A DNA stretch of 64,000 bases from Schizochytrium sp. TIO01 (GCA_004764695.1 SMSO01000025.1:3059102-3123101); one strand, 5' to 3'. Shown: positions 29,501 to 41,120, counted from the stretch's first letter. Program-made: numbers and translations. Notes: generated by a model from the letters alone, not told the origin.

Positions 29501-32500
29501 GAAAATGGTCTCGTTTAATTATCAGTTGAATAAATAACTAAAGGAATAAGTGGAACGGAGGAACAGCAATTCGCCAGCATAATGGAACAAAAAGGTTTCG
29601 TTTCAATCATCATTTATATCGGTAGTTTTTACTCTTTGAGGTTCAAAACTAACGGACGTCGGTGAGGAAATAGATAGGCACAAGCAGAAGGGGGCACCTA
29701 CATTGAAAAGAAAGAGTCGCTTTAGTTTCTTTCGTAAAAACCATTTTTTTTCAATCAATTGAAACAAAGACAAAAGTTATTTTCTCAACAAGAATGGGTG
29801 GAAAGCTGTCAGTGAGCAGATTGTATAAAACAAAAATGAGTAAACTATTGTTTTATATATAGCGTTCTTTTATTTAAGCTCCTGGTTGAGAGAATAAAAA
29901 TAGTATGGTAATTATATAATTGTTCGAATTGCTGCAGCCTGGCAGAGAACCTTTTAAAAGAGCAGTGCTTTACTGATAGTAATCGCTACACAAAGGCACA
30001 GACGCAGAAACAATGCGTTTGAGGTAGTAATCCCCAAAAGTAGACTCAGAAATGTTGCGCGAAGACCGATGGAGCTCGGGGGCTTCGTACTCTATTGCAT
30101 TGGAGAAGAATCATCGGTGCAGCGTTTTATGAATAACAGCAGCTCTACACCTTTACACAGCTTGAAACGAGCAGCTCGGGAAAGAGAAATTTACCGTTCT
30201 TTCTAAAAATAGAACAATTATAAAACATGAAAACAGTAGTATCTCCTGGAAAGGAATAAAAAATATTTCACTCCAAGTCTATCCTCCCATTCCATTGCCC
30301 TTACTCCCCGTTGTGAGTTCGTTTCATCCATCTCACAAAGAATTTCTTAATGGCCTTGCTATCCACCGAGTGAATCGCTATACTCAAAGGACGAGACAAG
30401 AGAGGGACAAGAAACGAAAACAAGAGACCTGAGAGAGAACACTGAGTTATTCAATTCTAGTTTTGTTCATTGGCTCTCTAAGATACCACTTAAGAAACAC
30501 AAGACAAGCCTTACTCTGGTTGAAACATTACATATTAGAAAGAAAATAAATCAAAACGAAAATAAAAAAATTAATTAAAAAATACATTATATTGTAATAA
30601 TGGTGGAAGGACAAAGTTAAGGAATTACGTTTCATGAAAGTAATAAAAGCATTCTGGCGATGTGTTTGTTGGATAACTCAACTTACAAACTTTGCTCTGA
30701 TAGGATCCACTTAAAGATGATGAATGAATCCTCTTTATTTCGAGTTTTCCTCTGTCTGTGTCCTTCACTTGAGTATTCTCGTTCGTATGTCCACTATCTA
30801 TTCTCCAAAGACTTAATTGATCAATCCCACCGGCGTGCCTTACAGGCCTCGAAATCCACACTCCCCGTGCCACGTCTGCCGCGGCTTAATCATTCTACGA
30901 GAGGCATTCGGCTTAAATAATCATCAACGAATGAAATCACCAAATTCTCCACTTTTAATTAAAAAAGTTTTCACGCCACCTTCAAAGCAATCGCCGCCGC
31001 AGTTGCTTCTACAAGCGGGACGGACGGACCCAAACACTTCAGCACCACAGTCTCTTGCAACAACACAAGTTCCTTTCAAGCTTTCTTCGCCTCCACAGAA
31101 ACTGGCAAAACCCGGGCTACATCTTGTTGAACAGGGAGCGAGCTTGAGGCAGGAGCACAAGAGAATGATAAGTTCCTCTCTTCGGGTACTTATCGTCGTT
31201 CAAAGAAGCGACGGTACGAAAGTCTTCTTTTGCCGTGCGAAATGACGCCTCACATATTCACTAGCCAAAAACAACCATTTTACTTTAGTTTAAAAGTTGT
31301 TTTCAATACCTTATTATTTTTAAATCAACATATTGAAATTGAAAAGGAATAAAAGAATGCTCTTTCGTGTTTTTAATTTTTTATGAAAGGCAGCTTCCAC
31401 TCCACACTGTCAGCATGTAGTATGGACTACTACTACTAGGCCGTGTTCGTTTCCTTCCTTTTCCCATTTCATCTCCTGCCTGAGAGCGCAGTGTCGCGCT
31501 GCCATAGCAGTCACTATAGTAAATTATAGCAGTATATCTTTACTAAAAAATTGAAGATTAAAAAACTTATATACAAATCTCTTTTCTTGCTCGAGATCAC
31601 AATAAAACAATTAGTTGAGGACAAGAGGACAAAAGAGGTTTGTGAATTATATAGTGGATTAAAGTCGTGCAGGTGGTTAGTGTGATATTTGTGATGTTGG
31701 AGGCAGAGGTGCCTTATGTTCGAACTCAAGCTCAAGCCCAGGCTTTTCGGATTAGGATGATCAATCTAAAGTTGTGTTACGATCATCAAGAGTTGGAAAT
31801 CGCTTTTAAGTCGCGTTGATTACAAGTCTTGTCAAGGCAGAGAAACACAAGACAAACAATACACAAGAAACAATGTCGCAAAAACCTTGCAGCCGTGTGG
31901 GGCATCTAGATAAAATTCGTGTGCAGCCCCAGCACCGCAAAGCAATGTCATTTTATTAGACAAAACTTACGCGCTTAACCATAGTCTCTCCTGGGATCAA
32001 TTGACATGTATGCTCTGGCTATATTTTCTTTTGTTCTCACCCTTGCAAAGCAGAGGAAAGTCAAGCTTTACTCCTTGAAATTAAACGAGTTGTGCAGAGA
32101 AACATTCGCAGTGAATTTGTCTTATAAAGTTACACACGGAGAAGTGCCTCTTAACGGCATTTTAAATAAGAGTGGATTTTAGTCCCAAGTGTTTGGTTCT
32201 TTGGATGCTGATAAAAACTCACTGAATGAGGCTTGATCAAATTTGCGTATAACTCAAATGAAGGAATAGATCTTAGCTTTGATCGAAAGGTAGCGTTATT
32301 CATCGTTCGTATTCTTAAACATTATCATTCCAAGATGTTCCTGAGGCCCCAATTGCGACATAACATAAGCGAACATTATATTCTAAACTAACATGCGTCA
32401 AAGTTATTCCTTTGGCCTGTGAACTTATTAAATATTTGCACACATCTTCCATGCAGCGACGCAGACATCCCAATTCATTGGAGGAGTTCCTGCTATAGCT

Positions 32501-33140
32501 CGGAGTGCCTTTGGTTCTCCAGCATGTTTCCTTAATCAAAGTTGCTGGCGGCGACGCCCTGATAGTCACAAAGTATCGTGTTTGCTGCTTCTCCACACAC
32601 TATCTTTTACTCACCGAGATGAAATGACATTCGTTGTCGTGGCCTCGAAGCGGGTAAGACCATCGTGGCATCGTGTAAGACCGGTACTTTACAAGTAGGA
32701 GTCTTACTGGAAGTGTGATGTCCAGTTATAAACCTTATCCAATAGAGAAGAAAGAAAAGAAAGAGAGTATCATACCTAGTTTACCTCTCTATTTTCTATT
32801 TTCTATTTTCTATTTCTATTTTCTCTTTCGCAGATAGAACAGGCGAGAAACACAAATTAAAAGAATATGGGGACGCCCGACTTTTGTTCCACAGTGGTTA
32901 GATATAATCTCCGCTCCGATCTTGCCTGCCTGCTGAGCTGTTTACAGACAGACAGACAGACAGACCGTAGCGTGCTCAGGTCCATTTCGGGTGACGATGT
33001 TTTTTTTTGTTTGGGCAGTGCAGTGGTTTTTCGAGAATGAGTTCTTCGCGAGGTTGCGTTGTTATTTACTAGAGCAGAGCAAAAAGGCAAACAGCAAGCA
33101 GCAGGGCGACTGCCTTGCTTGCTTTCCAGATGAAGATAGA
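29501..33140. other. AT-rich desert block
   Basis: Mostly AT-rich unique DNA. A pyrimidine array with TTTTCTA units lies at 32786-32826 and a short GACA array at 32945-32965. A few 40-100-codon frames have coding-like composition (30069-30206, 30929-31245) but no motif I know. No RNA gene seen. Confidence 0.35.
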
Positions 33141-33149
33141 TCTAGCTAG

Positions 33150-33420
33150 TATCACAAATTGTAATCCCAGGTTGCACACCATCGTACCCATAAGCTTGGA
33201 TTTCTCACTGTTCCCAAGCAGAAGATCACTTGGAAACTAGGGCTCAAAATGAGGGAGCTAGAGCACCCAGCCAGGGTGCGGTACCAGGTCTCGCCAAACC
33301 TGAGGTGCCTGATGTTGCTTAGCTGAGAAGCACATACAGCATGAGACTTGAAGCACCAGCTGCAACGCAGAGGAGCTGCTACTGGTACGGGCACCCATCG
33401 CATACACACACAAGCACAGC
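33150..33420 (-). ncRNA. 5S-rRNA-like element (diverged copy or 5S-derived SINE)
   Basis: Read on the minus strand, four blocks resemble 5S rRNA in the right order: CCCGTACCA (near 33390), GCTAAGCAACATCAGGC (33307-33323, like the internal control A box), GGCTGGGTG (33264-33272, like the C-box start GGATGGGTGA) and CTTGGGAACA (near 33211, like CCTGGGAA). Spacings are longer than in a true 5S gene, so it is not a normal copy. It sits between CTTG/CAAG arrays (33115 and 33435-33455). It may be a degenerate 5S pseudogene or a 5S-headed SINE; a chance match is also possible. Confidence 0.25.
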
Positions 33421-33434
33421 CCTGCAAGATATAA

Positions 33435-33456
33435 TACAAGCAAGCAAGCAAGCAAG
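33435..33456. repeat. (CAAG)n microsatellite
   Basis: Five tandem CAAG units flanking the 5S-like element. Confidence 0.85.
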
Positions 33457-33686
33457 AGAGCAGCAAGCTCTGCTAGGCTGCTTGCTACCTCGACGCCACG
33501 CAAGCTCATGAAAAGCCCAGCCTGTCTGTTCTCCATTACCAAACAGAAATGGCACAGCCAGGTAAACTTGTTTCTGCACTGCTGTTACTGCGATTAGATG
33601 CTTCTTGTTGCGCCCTTAATCTTGAGTCGTCCGATTATATGCTTTTCTAGAACCATGCGGCACTTGTTTTGCTCCTCCGCAACGAG

Positions 33687-33734
33687 TTTGGGGCTCAACT
33701 TGAGTATGGGGTTCGTTTCTTTGATATTCGAATG
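33687..33734 (+). pseudogene. Fragment resembling a PI-PLC X-domain motif
   Basis: Bases 33687-33734 translate as FGAQLEYGVRFFDIRM. QLxxGVRxFDIR is the typical second conserved block of phosphatidylinositol phospholipase C X domains. An ATG frame leads into it from 33549 but has a TAG at 33651. Neither the preceding HxS/THD block nor later X-domain blocks is visible nearby, and a GATGAT repeat follows at once. It is either a tiny relic, an isolated exon, or a chance match. Confidence 0.3.
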
Positions 33735-34590
33735 ATTGATGATGATGATGATGATGGATGATTGCGTCAGGGTGTGCGTAGTTAGATGCTACCGCTGGTA
33801 GGACCCTACCTCTCGAGAGCCTTACGTCTCATGTAGTGAGCCTTAGTGCCATGCGTCTCCGCAAGCCCCTAAACGAACCTTTTTTTGAGTTAGGTAGTAG
33901 CAAGATGAAGATGAAGATGAAGATGATTGTATGTATGAGGAGCATGTCATTCAATTAGAGTGAACTCTTCTTGTTGGTTGTGCGACGCTGCTGGCTGCAT
34001 TCTGCAGGTAGGTCGCTGCATATAGGCAGCTAAATCGCTATAAAGGTGCTAGACGTATTGCTCACTTGGTAGCCACTCTTCTGCCAAGTACTTCTACTGT
34101 GGTGCAATCTTGGAGTCTAGCAATTGACCTAATTAAACGCTGTTCTGGTATAAGAAGCTCACTCGCTCACTCGCTCACTCGCTCGTTGTAGCTTTAGGGA
34201 TGACGATGAGAAAGTGATGAATGTGCCGCCGACATAAAGAAGATCGGATAAGTCGCTCACTGCAGCCAGCGTATTGGTACCAAAGCACACCAGCCGCATT
34301 TAGTGGCACTCATGATGCAAACGCACAAGCAAGCAAGCAAATATACAACGAAGCGCTTGGGTAGCACAATTCTACAATTACAATCTATTTGCCAATTTGT
34401 TTCTACGATCGCCGTTGAAAAATTCATCTAGGAAAGCGGACCATGACTGGCTTGAACAAAGTCGTCACGATGCTTATCGCAATGCAAAGATCCATGTACT
34501 CACATGGTTGTTCGCCAGCTCTTTACCAGCCTGCCTGCCTGCCAGCCAGCCAGTTGTTTTCTTGCCAATCACTCATGCAAGTTATCAAAT
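33735..34590. other. Desert with short repeats
   Basis: Contains GATGAT (33734-33757), GATGAA (33903-33925), CACTCGCT (34150-34184), CAAG (34326-34340) and a GCCT/GCCA mixture (34528-34552). No gene is supported. Confidence 0.35.
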
Positions 34591-34743
34591 GTAGGAGGAG
34601 CTTGAGACTATTGAGACTTGGTCGCTGATAGTTCGACGAGGTTTACTGCTAAATTGTGTCTTGTTTTTTTGAAGGAGGAGCTTGAGTTTATTAAGATTTG
34701 ATCGCTAATACTTCAACGAGGTTTACTGTTAAATTATGTCATG
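34591..34743. repeat. 80-bp tandem duplication with directional divergence
   Basis: Bases 34591-34663 and 34671-34743 are two copies, offset by exactly 80 bases, about 84% identical (12 mismatches in 73). Going from the first to the second copy, eight of the twelve differences are G to A or C to T. Confidence 0.85.
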
Positions 34744-36740
34744 TTGATGTTATATCACTTGCCCAGCGTTTAAAAGCGCACACGCGGGAGCAGAAATTCC
34801 TTGAAAATTATGGCTTGGCCGCGATCGAGGCGGGCCCTTCAATTTTTGCTCCGACACCGTTTGAGCCTTCCTCAATGTCTAAGTGCTTCCATCGCCTTGT
34901 ATTATTCGGGGGTTGTTTTTTTAGAATGCAAAACCTGTGTTGAAATCTGCCATGGAATGTCCATCGCCACCCTGGCTCCCGTAAGCCTCGAGCAGGAACT
35001 TGAAACGACATCTGCAGTTTCTTTGCCATACATAAACTTGCACACTTAAACAGAGTAAGTGCAACAATCAATATCTATTATCTACAATGCCTCCAGAAGC
35101 ATCACACCAGCTAGAACTGGTTTGTTTGTCGGGTTAGTCCATCAATGGGTGAGGATCTCTTCACGAAGGATAGCTTTGCGAACACCCCCCCTCAACCTTC
35201 ATTGTACCACTCGTAGTGATACAGTAGATAGGTAGATAGTACCTGTAGCAGCGTTTATTTCACTTGCTTATATAATGCTGTTAGTTTTTTGTTTAATTTA
35301 TAAAATATAATTTTTTTTTTATTTTTAATATAATCAAATATAAATATAAATATAGAGATGTATTAGAAATAAAGAGAACTTTGAATAAATACCATAAGGC
35401 GGAGATAGCTTGTACGAGAAACAGTGATCGGCCCACTCCGAAGGACGTGGTCTGAGGATCGGCACAGAACGGGAAGAAGTTGGATGCGCCTTCGAATCCT
35501 CCATGGCAGTTTATCAGAATTCCAAGGGGGTTTCTTTGGTCAGTTGAGTTGGTAATAGTGAAATTTAGCGGCACGTGAAAGGAGGCTACTACGATAAGGA
35601 AGAAACTGAAGGGGCTAAAAGGGGGAACATAGGAAAAAAGAAAAGGAAACAAGGCGGAACGCGTTTATAGTCTTTGAAGACCAGACAGAGACAGAGTGAT
35701 GACATCTCTCCTTTAAAACTCCAAAACGACAAGAGGGATATGATTTCTGCTAAAACCAGATTTGGTTGGGAGTGTCTTACTCGATGCACCCTTTCTCTTC
35801 ATCGACGTGAATTCTATTTACATTCTACCCACGATCCGCGATCGAAACAACCCACTTGGTAGTTTTTTTCAAAACAAGATCTTATCAGCTTTGTTAACTT
35901 TGACATACAAATCGCAGATACCAAGCCTATAGCGTGGCGTGGCACCTCGAACGGTGTGTGTAAATTAATGTGTGTGTATTTGCTTGAGCCGACTGTCTGT
36001 CTTTAACAAAGGGAGTAAGAAAGCAAGAAATTCGAATAGGAGGGTGATTTATTTGGAAAGGACAAGTGCCAACAATAAGAAAAATGATTCAATTCATTTA
36101 CATAAAGACTTTTCGTGAAATTCTATTTCAAGCCCCATGAACGTCCAGTATTTTTACTCTGGTACATTGTTACCTGGGTCGAGAATAGGTTATTTCATAA
36201 ATTTGATTCTTTGAACTCCAATCTATGACGGATAGTGTCTTCATTTCTCTTTTATATATAAACATGAATATACAATTTCACTTTGGAGTGTCCACACTGA
36301 GTAAGTTTATTAGTTCTATCCGGTTCGCCTTGTTTGCAAATCTAAAATGAGCTGTTCTTGCCATAATCGCTCTCTCCTACCTACTTGCATCCCTTTATAA
36401 GTAACTCGTTTCTCACCCAAAGGCACGGGCCCTCCAGAACTGCCTATCATAGTAATAAAATGAGGCCTGAAGCTATTTTCAGTAGGGTCACCTTGAAGCA
36501 TTTTCCCTAATAAACTTGAACTTGATGTTTTAACCTCATAGTCTGGCACATGGTTCTGTTGGCAAGAACGCCGCAATGAATAACTGAAGTGGAAGACATT
36601 CACTCGTCTGATTTCCTTCTTGCAATTATGAGGACCTGTCCCATCGATCGTCTCTCTAAACTCCTGCTTCCTTCCACTCATCGTAAGATCCCCTCTGGTG
36701 GCTGACTGAAGGATCTTCCTTCTTAATTCTTAGAAAAGTA
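34744..36740. other. Desert block with low-confidence ORFs
   Basis: A frame starting inside the second duplicated copy runs through about 34943 and has coding-like text (AQRLKAHTREQKFLENYGL) but no ATG. On the minus strand an ATG frame of 121 codons (36316-36681, starting MSGRKQEFRETIDGTG) is the best intact-looking frame; it has no recognisable motif. The rest is AT-rich with a homopolymer-rich stretch at 35285-35345. Confidence 0.3.
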
Positions 36741-37010
36741 GGTTCTGCTATTGCTGATTCTAATGAAGAAAACTACGAACTGCCAGACGGGTCGATCCGC
36801 CATACCCTCTTTCGGGTCGACGCTCCGAGTTCGCTGCAGCATAGTAGCTTTGAAGTCCCGCGATGAAGCTGCCATTGCATTGCGAAGCTCGAAAGAAAGC
36901 GGCGGCGACACAATCTATCGCATGGTCCTCTTCTTAGCGATTCGCACGCGCTGCTCTTGCGCCTGAAATCACGGCTTTGCAAAGCTTAGGTCCATCTCTA
37001 CCTTGGGAAA
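36741..37010 (+). pseudogene. Actin-family gene relic
   Basis: Three actin signatures occur in order within 200 bases but in different frames. YELPDG (36774-36791) matches actin residues 240-245 and is preceded by AIADSNEEN, like the Ser-rich stretch before it in actin; FRVDAPSSL follows, comparable to FRxPExL. SGGDTIY (36898-36918) corresponds to SGGTTMY, preceded by a degraded SIVALK...L segment. EITAL (36965-36979) matches EITAL, followed by a PS pair. In actin the first two lie 60 codons apart; here 41, with a frame change and a TGA between. No earlier actin part is visible upstream. This is a decayed fragment of an actin or actin-related gene, not a working gene. Confidence 0.6.
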
Positions 37011-37864
37011 GTGAGCACGTTTTCTCGAGCAATCAAAAAAACCACCATGGAAATCCAGCGCGCCTAAAAGCTGACGGGGGGGCGCGCCCACCGCTTGATG
37101 ATGCCTGCCAATGCAGCGCACCTATTGCTGGCAGTTCGTCTGTCTTCAAAGTCCAAGAAAGGCCGCAACCGCTGCTGCACTAACGCAGCGATTAAACACG
37201 CGAACAGGAACGAAAACAGGATAAGGTGGCATAGGACTCCTAGTACCTGTCCCTCGGCGATGCGCTTACATATGTCGCTTTTCGTCTCGTCATTGTAATT
37301 ATTTCCATAGAGACAAGATACGCCACTGTGGGTGGACTGACGCAGTGTGGGAGGGGTGTGCGCGAGCAGGCAATGAAAGGAAGGAAGGAAGGAAGGAAGA
37401 CCTGCAAGGAAAGAGAAGCGAAGGTCGAGTGACAGACATCCCCACTCACTGCGCGGCACGTCGTCTATGTCGATCCGGCCGGTTGCTCGGCACTCCTCAC
37501 TCCAGGAAGGTAGTTAGGCCCCTGGCGCATCTTTGCCTCATTCGTTCCGTGCTGCGCGAAACTGGTCTCTTCAGGCCTCGCTTCGTGTCGTGTCGTGAAA
37601 TCAATGAATGAATTAATGAATGAATAAACCAGTTGAATTCATTCCTTATAATAGCACCGTGAGACTGGCTTTCCTCTCTTCTTCGCCTCGCTTGGTCCGT
37701 TGCGTGTAACTGCACGTTGGCATGAGGCATGCGGTTACGAGACACCGCTGTGTGTACTAAGTGATGGTGAAATCGCTTTCTGCGATATGAAAACACGCTG
37801 TCACTTTATAGATAGATGGAGATGAATAGATGCTCTGCTCTGCTGTGCTCAGCTCTAGTCATAG
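37011..37864. other. Desert segment
   Basis: Holds a GGAA array (37376-37398) and a short GAAT array (37604-37626). On the minus strand a coding-like stretch (YNDETKSDICKRIAEGQ, near 37250-37300) is bounded by CAG and a CAG|GTACTA donor-like site, but I cannot identify it. Confidence 0.3.
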
Positions 37865-38320
37865 ATGCTTGGAAAGAAAGCCCATGCAGAGTGTCAGGTT
37901 TCCGTGCCAATTAAGGCAGACCCACTCACGCCACGCCTTCCGGGGTGGTGGCGAATCCTCTTAGTTGCTGCTCGCTTGACACTCCTTCGCGGCAAGAGCA
38001 AGGAAGAAAAGCACACTCTGGCGCTCTGTCTTTCCTACTTGTCCTCCCTCACTTCTATTTCGAGGCTCGTTCAAGTCCCATTTTGCTTGAAGAAGGAGAA
38101 GAAGAATATAAGAAAGCCCTGCCAGTTACTTTTGTATTTTAATTATAAGAAGAAAATGTATTGCTTCAACTTCTTAGAGATCAAAAGAAATCGAATCGCT
38201 GTTAAATCTAACGCATCCGGCGGTTTTTTGTTTCAAATAATACACTCTGTTCAATTTATTTATGAAGGAGAGCGCCTCACTTTAGTGATGTTTACAATTC
38301 TTCTTTTTAACTATGTCTAA
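37865..38320 (+). CDS. Hypothetical ORF, 151 codons
   Basis: An ATG frame beginning MLGKKAHAECQVSVPIKAD and the longest plausible ATG frame on the plus strand of the desert. Its first half lies in mixed-composition DNA and its second in AT-rich DNA, giving Lys/Phe/Tyr-rich text. No motif is recognisable. Most likely chance. Confidence 0.15.
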   Translation: MLGKKAHAECQVSVPIKADPLTPRLPGWWRILLVAARLTLLRGKSKEEKHTLALCLSYLSSLTSISRLVQVPFCLKKEKKNIRKPCQLLLYFNYKKKMYCFNFLEIKRNRIAVKSNASGGFLFQIIHSVQFIYEGERLTLVMFTILLFNYV

Positions 38321-38586
38321 AACTAGTTTTTGGTTTCTTTAAATCCTGATAACTTTTTTTTTTTTTTTAAAAGAAGAGATTTTTATCTTTATTTTAAAAA
38401 CAAAAACATAGAACAGTTTTTTGCTTTTTAATCCTTCTAAATTTTCAAAATTATATTCAACAGGAATAAAAAGGAGTAGAATAAGAAAATGAAAGCGGCG
38501 AAGAGATTTTCGTTTCTCTACGATAAGAACGGGAACTTGAACAAGGAACGCCAAGAAGAACCCGAATTAAGCTGAGAAAGAAAAAG

Positions 38587-38587
<1 letters not shown>

Positions 38588-38617
<30 letters not shown>

Positions 38618-38622
38618 ACGAA
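38588..38622. repeat. (GAAA)n purine tract
   Basis: About eight GAAA units ending in GAACGAACG; a polypurine-polypyrimidine tract. Confidence 0.9.
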
Positions 38623-39237
38623 CGCCAAGCGGGAACTATCTAAGCAAGCAGCCTGCTTGCTGCTGCTCGCCAATCATTGCTGCTTTTCTTCACCCGTTCA
38701 GGGCTAGTTGCTCCAGCCAACCAAAGGCAGAGAGGCCGACACCGCGTCCCCCTCCACCCATATATGCATGCACGCTCATGCGTCGTCCTTCCCTTCGATC
38801 GCGCTGAGCCGCCGTTGCCTTTTGTCGAGTGGGCTGGCGACCACCCAGAAATGCTGAGCGCTCCCTGGCTCGCATTCCTTGGTTCGTTCCTCTTTTTTTT
38901 CTCTTTCTCTCTTTTCTTTTCTCGCCGTCTGTTCGTTTGTTTGTAGCCTTTTATTTATTCTGGTTGTGCGCTTGTTTGTTGGTTTAATAAATTGGTGGTT
39001 CTTTGCTCATCCAAGTTTTGGGACTTGTTCGAAATACTCACGCTTTCTGAGACCAAACCTAGCTAGACCTGGGTTTCGTTCGTTCGCTTGTTCGCTTGTT
39101 CGTTTGTTTTACGTGCCTTTGATTGATGAAGGCGCCATTCGCCGAAATAAGAGCCAGGTCCTTGCATTTCTTGTTTTCATTTCTTTTCAATATAAAATAA
39201 TTTTCTTTGTTTGGAGACAGGCAGAGAAGAGTAGAAG

Positions 39238-39262
39238 GCAGCTAGCTAGCTAGCTAGCTAGG
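39238..39262. repeat. (GCTA)n microsatellite
   Basis: Self-complementary AGCTAGCT array; the same family recurs at 55470-55492 and 63524-63545. Confidence 0.85.
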
Positions 39263-39649
39263 TATAGATAGACATGCTCAGCTGCGCTGTCGAATGGTCT
39301 CACTCTGGGATCGATTGAGGAAATTCCGTTCGGCAGATGAATGAATGATTCGGTCGATTTCGTGGCATCGATGGGAGGTTGGCGCTGATGAGATGATTCC
39401 AATGGATAGATTAGCTCAGTTTAGATTTAGCTCAGATCAGCTTAGATTAACGTAGTTGGATTTGCTTTGACTGCCTGCCTTGGAGTCAAACGCCCAAGCT
39501 TACCAAACACGCCTTGGCTTGGAACCCATCCAGCTTGAAACGAAGCCAAGGGACAGAGGAAGGAAGGCAGATTCGCTCCAAGTTTCAGCCTCTTGTTCGT
39601 CGGAGCGGCCAGTTTATCATACCTAGATGGATTCATGGATGCATGAACA

Positions 39650-39679
39650 TGGATGAGTGGATGGATGGATGGATGGATG
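39650..39679. repeat. (GATG)n microsatellite
   Basis: Tandem GGAT units; the same unit recurs at 40302-40331. Confidence 0.85.
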
Positions 39680-39884
39680 CTCACTCACGCAGTCCCTCCT
39701 CAGGCGCCCAAGAACTTAACTCAGTTAGTTATCTTCAGCAAACGCGCCTCTTCTTCTTTCTTCGCCTTGCTCCCCATTTCTCCAAACGGCCATCCATGAG
39801 AGCATTGCTGCGAGAAATCGTCTCGAATCGCCATCTCTCTCTCTCTTCAAATCTAACGAACTCTCTATCTAGGGCACCTTAGTC

Positions 39885-40015
39885 AGCTTCATCTATCTGT
39901 CTCTGCCTCTCTGTATCTATCTATCTATCTATCAATCTATCTCTCTATCTGTCTATCCATGTACTTCTGTATCCCTGTATCCCGCCTGTATCTGTGTACC
40001 TACGTATCTACAGTG
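39885..40015. repeat. (CTAT)n / (CTGT)n compound array
   Basis: TCTATCTATC units mixed with CTGTATC and CTCTATC variants over more than 100 bases. Confidence 0.8.
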
Positions 40016-40082
40016 TACCTACGTATCTGCAGAGGCGGTGTCCACAGCGATTCTCGCTGACCATCTCCGGAGGATTCATGCC

Positions 40083-40084
<2 letters not shown>

Positions 40085-40119
<35 letters not shown>

Positions 40120-40162
40120 GACCTCCAGCTGGCTGGCTGGCTGGCTGGCTGTCTGCCTGCCT
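40085..40162. repeat. (GACA)n then (GGCT)n compound microsatellite
   Basis: Nine GACA units, a short gap, then GGCT units changing into GCCT/GTCT. Confidence 0.9.
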
Positions 40163-40301
40163 GTCTGGCTCGCCTCGGCCGGGCCCCTTTCGATCGACAC
40201 GGCTGAGCCGGCCGGGGGGGATCGGCCTGCGCAAAGTCCTTCTCAGAGCAAGCAATTTTGTCTCCGTGCCTGCGTCTGACTGACTGAGAGTCTGAGGATG
40301 G

Positions 40302-40331
40302 ACGGATAGATGGATGGATGGATGGATGGAT
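40302..40331. repeat. (GATG)n microsatellite
   Basis: Tandem GGAT units, preceded by a GACT array and followed by CTGA and ACTT arrays to 40418. Confidence 0.85.
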
Positions 40332-40559
40332 ACGCTACACAATCGATCAAGCGACATCGATAACTGACTGACTGACTTACTCACTTGCTTGCTAACTTAC
40401 TTACTTACTTACTTACTTCTGATCCCACGCAGCAATGCGGCGAAAGAAGAGTTGAGCTGACGAGACTGAGGCGTCCATGGATCGTTCGACAGGGAAGCGA
40501 GCGGCCTTGCTAGCGTTAATGGTAGCCCAGGCGGTATCTACTAGCAGCTACCGGAAAAA

Positions 40560-40577
40560 GAATGAATGAATGAATGA

Positions 40578-40629
<52 letters not shown>

Positions 40630-40662
40630 ATGAATGAATGAATGAATGAATGAATGAATGAA
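40560..40662. repeat. (GAAT)-(GAAA)-(GAAT) compound microsatellite
   Basis: Four GAAT units, about thirteen GAAA units, then about eight GAAT units: a symmetrical sandwich suggesting a GAAA expansion inside a GAAT array. Confidence 0.95.
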
Positions 40663-41120
40663 AAGAGAGTTATTAAAGGTCGCTGACTTCGTTCTTCGGA
40701 ATTGCAAGCAGAAGGAGGAGAAAAAGAAAAGCTCGTCGCACGTGCGAATTGCGGATTAGCGCCATGAACGAGCAGGCTCTGCGATTAATTAATTCGTGGC
40801 TGCGGCACCCATCTCCGGAACGAGTTGGAGGGTGGCTGCCTCACTCGACTCACTCAATCGCTCTGTGCGATGAGGTGAGCGGTATCGCATACATACGCGA
40901 GAGAAGAGAGAGTCTCAGCAGCGGCTGATCGATCATGTACGAACGAATGAATCTATGCGTGGATCTCCGCGTGTATGTTAGTTAGTTAGCTTATAGACGC
41001 AACTGCGGAATCGAGAGGTAGCAGGTTCTACGAGTGACATCGCGGAAAAGATAGTAATTCTCAATTCTGTGAGACGGTAGGACTAGTAGGTAGGAAGGTA
41101 CCACCTACCTACCTTGGCAG

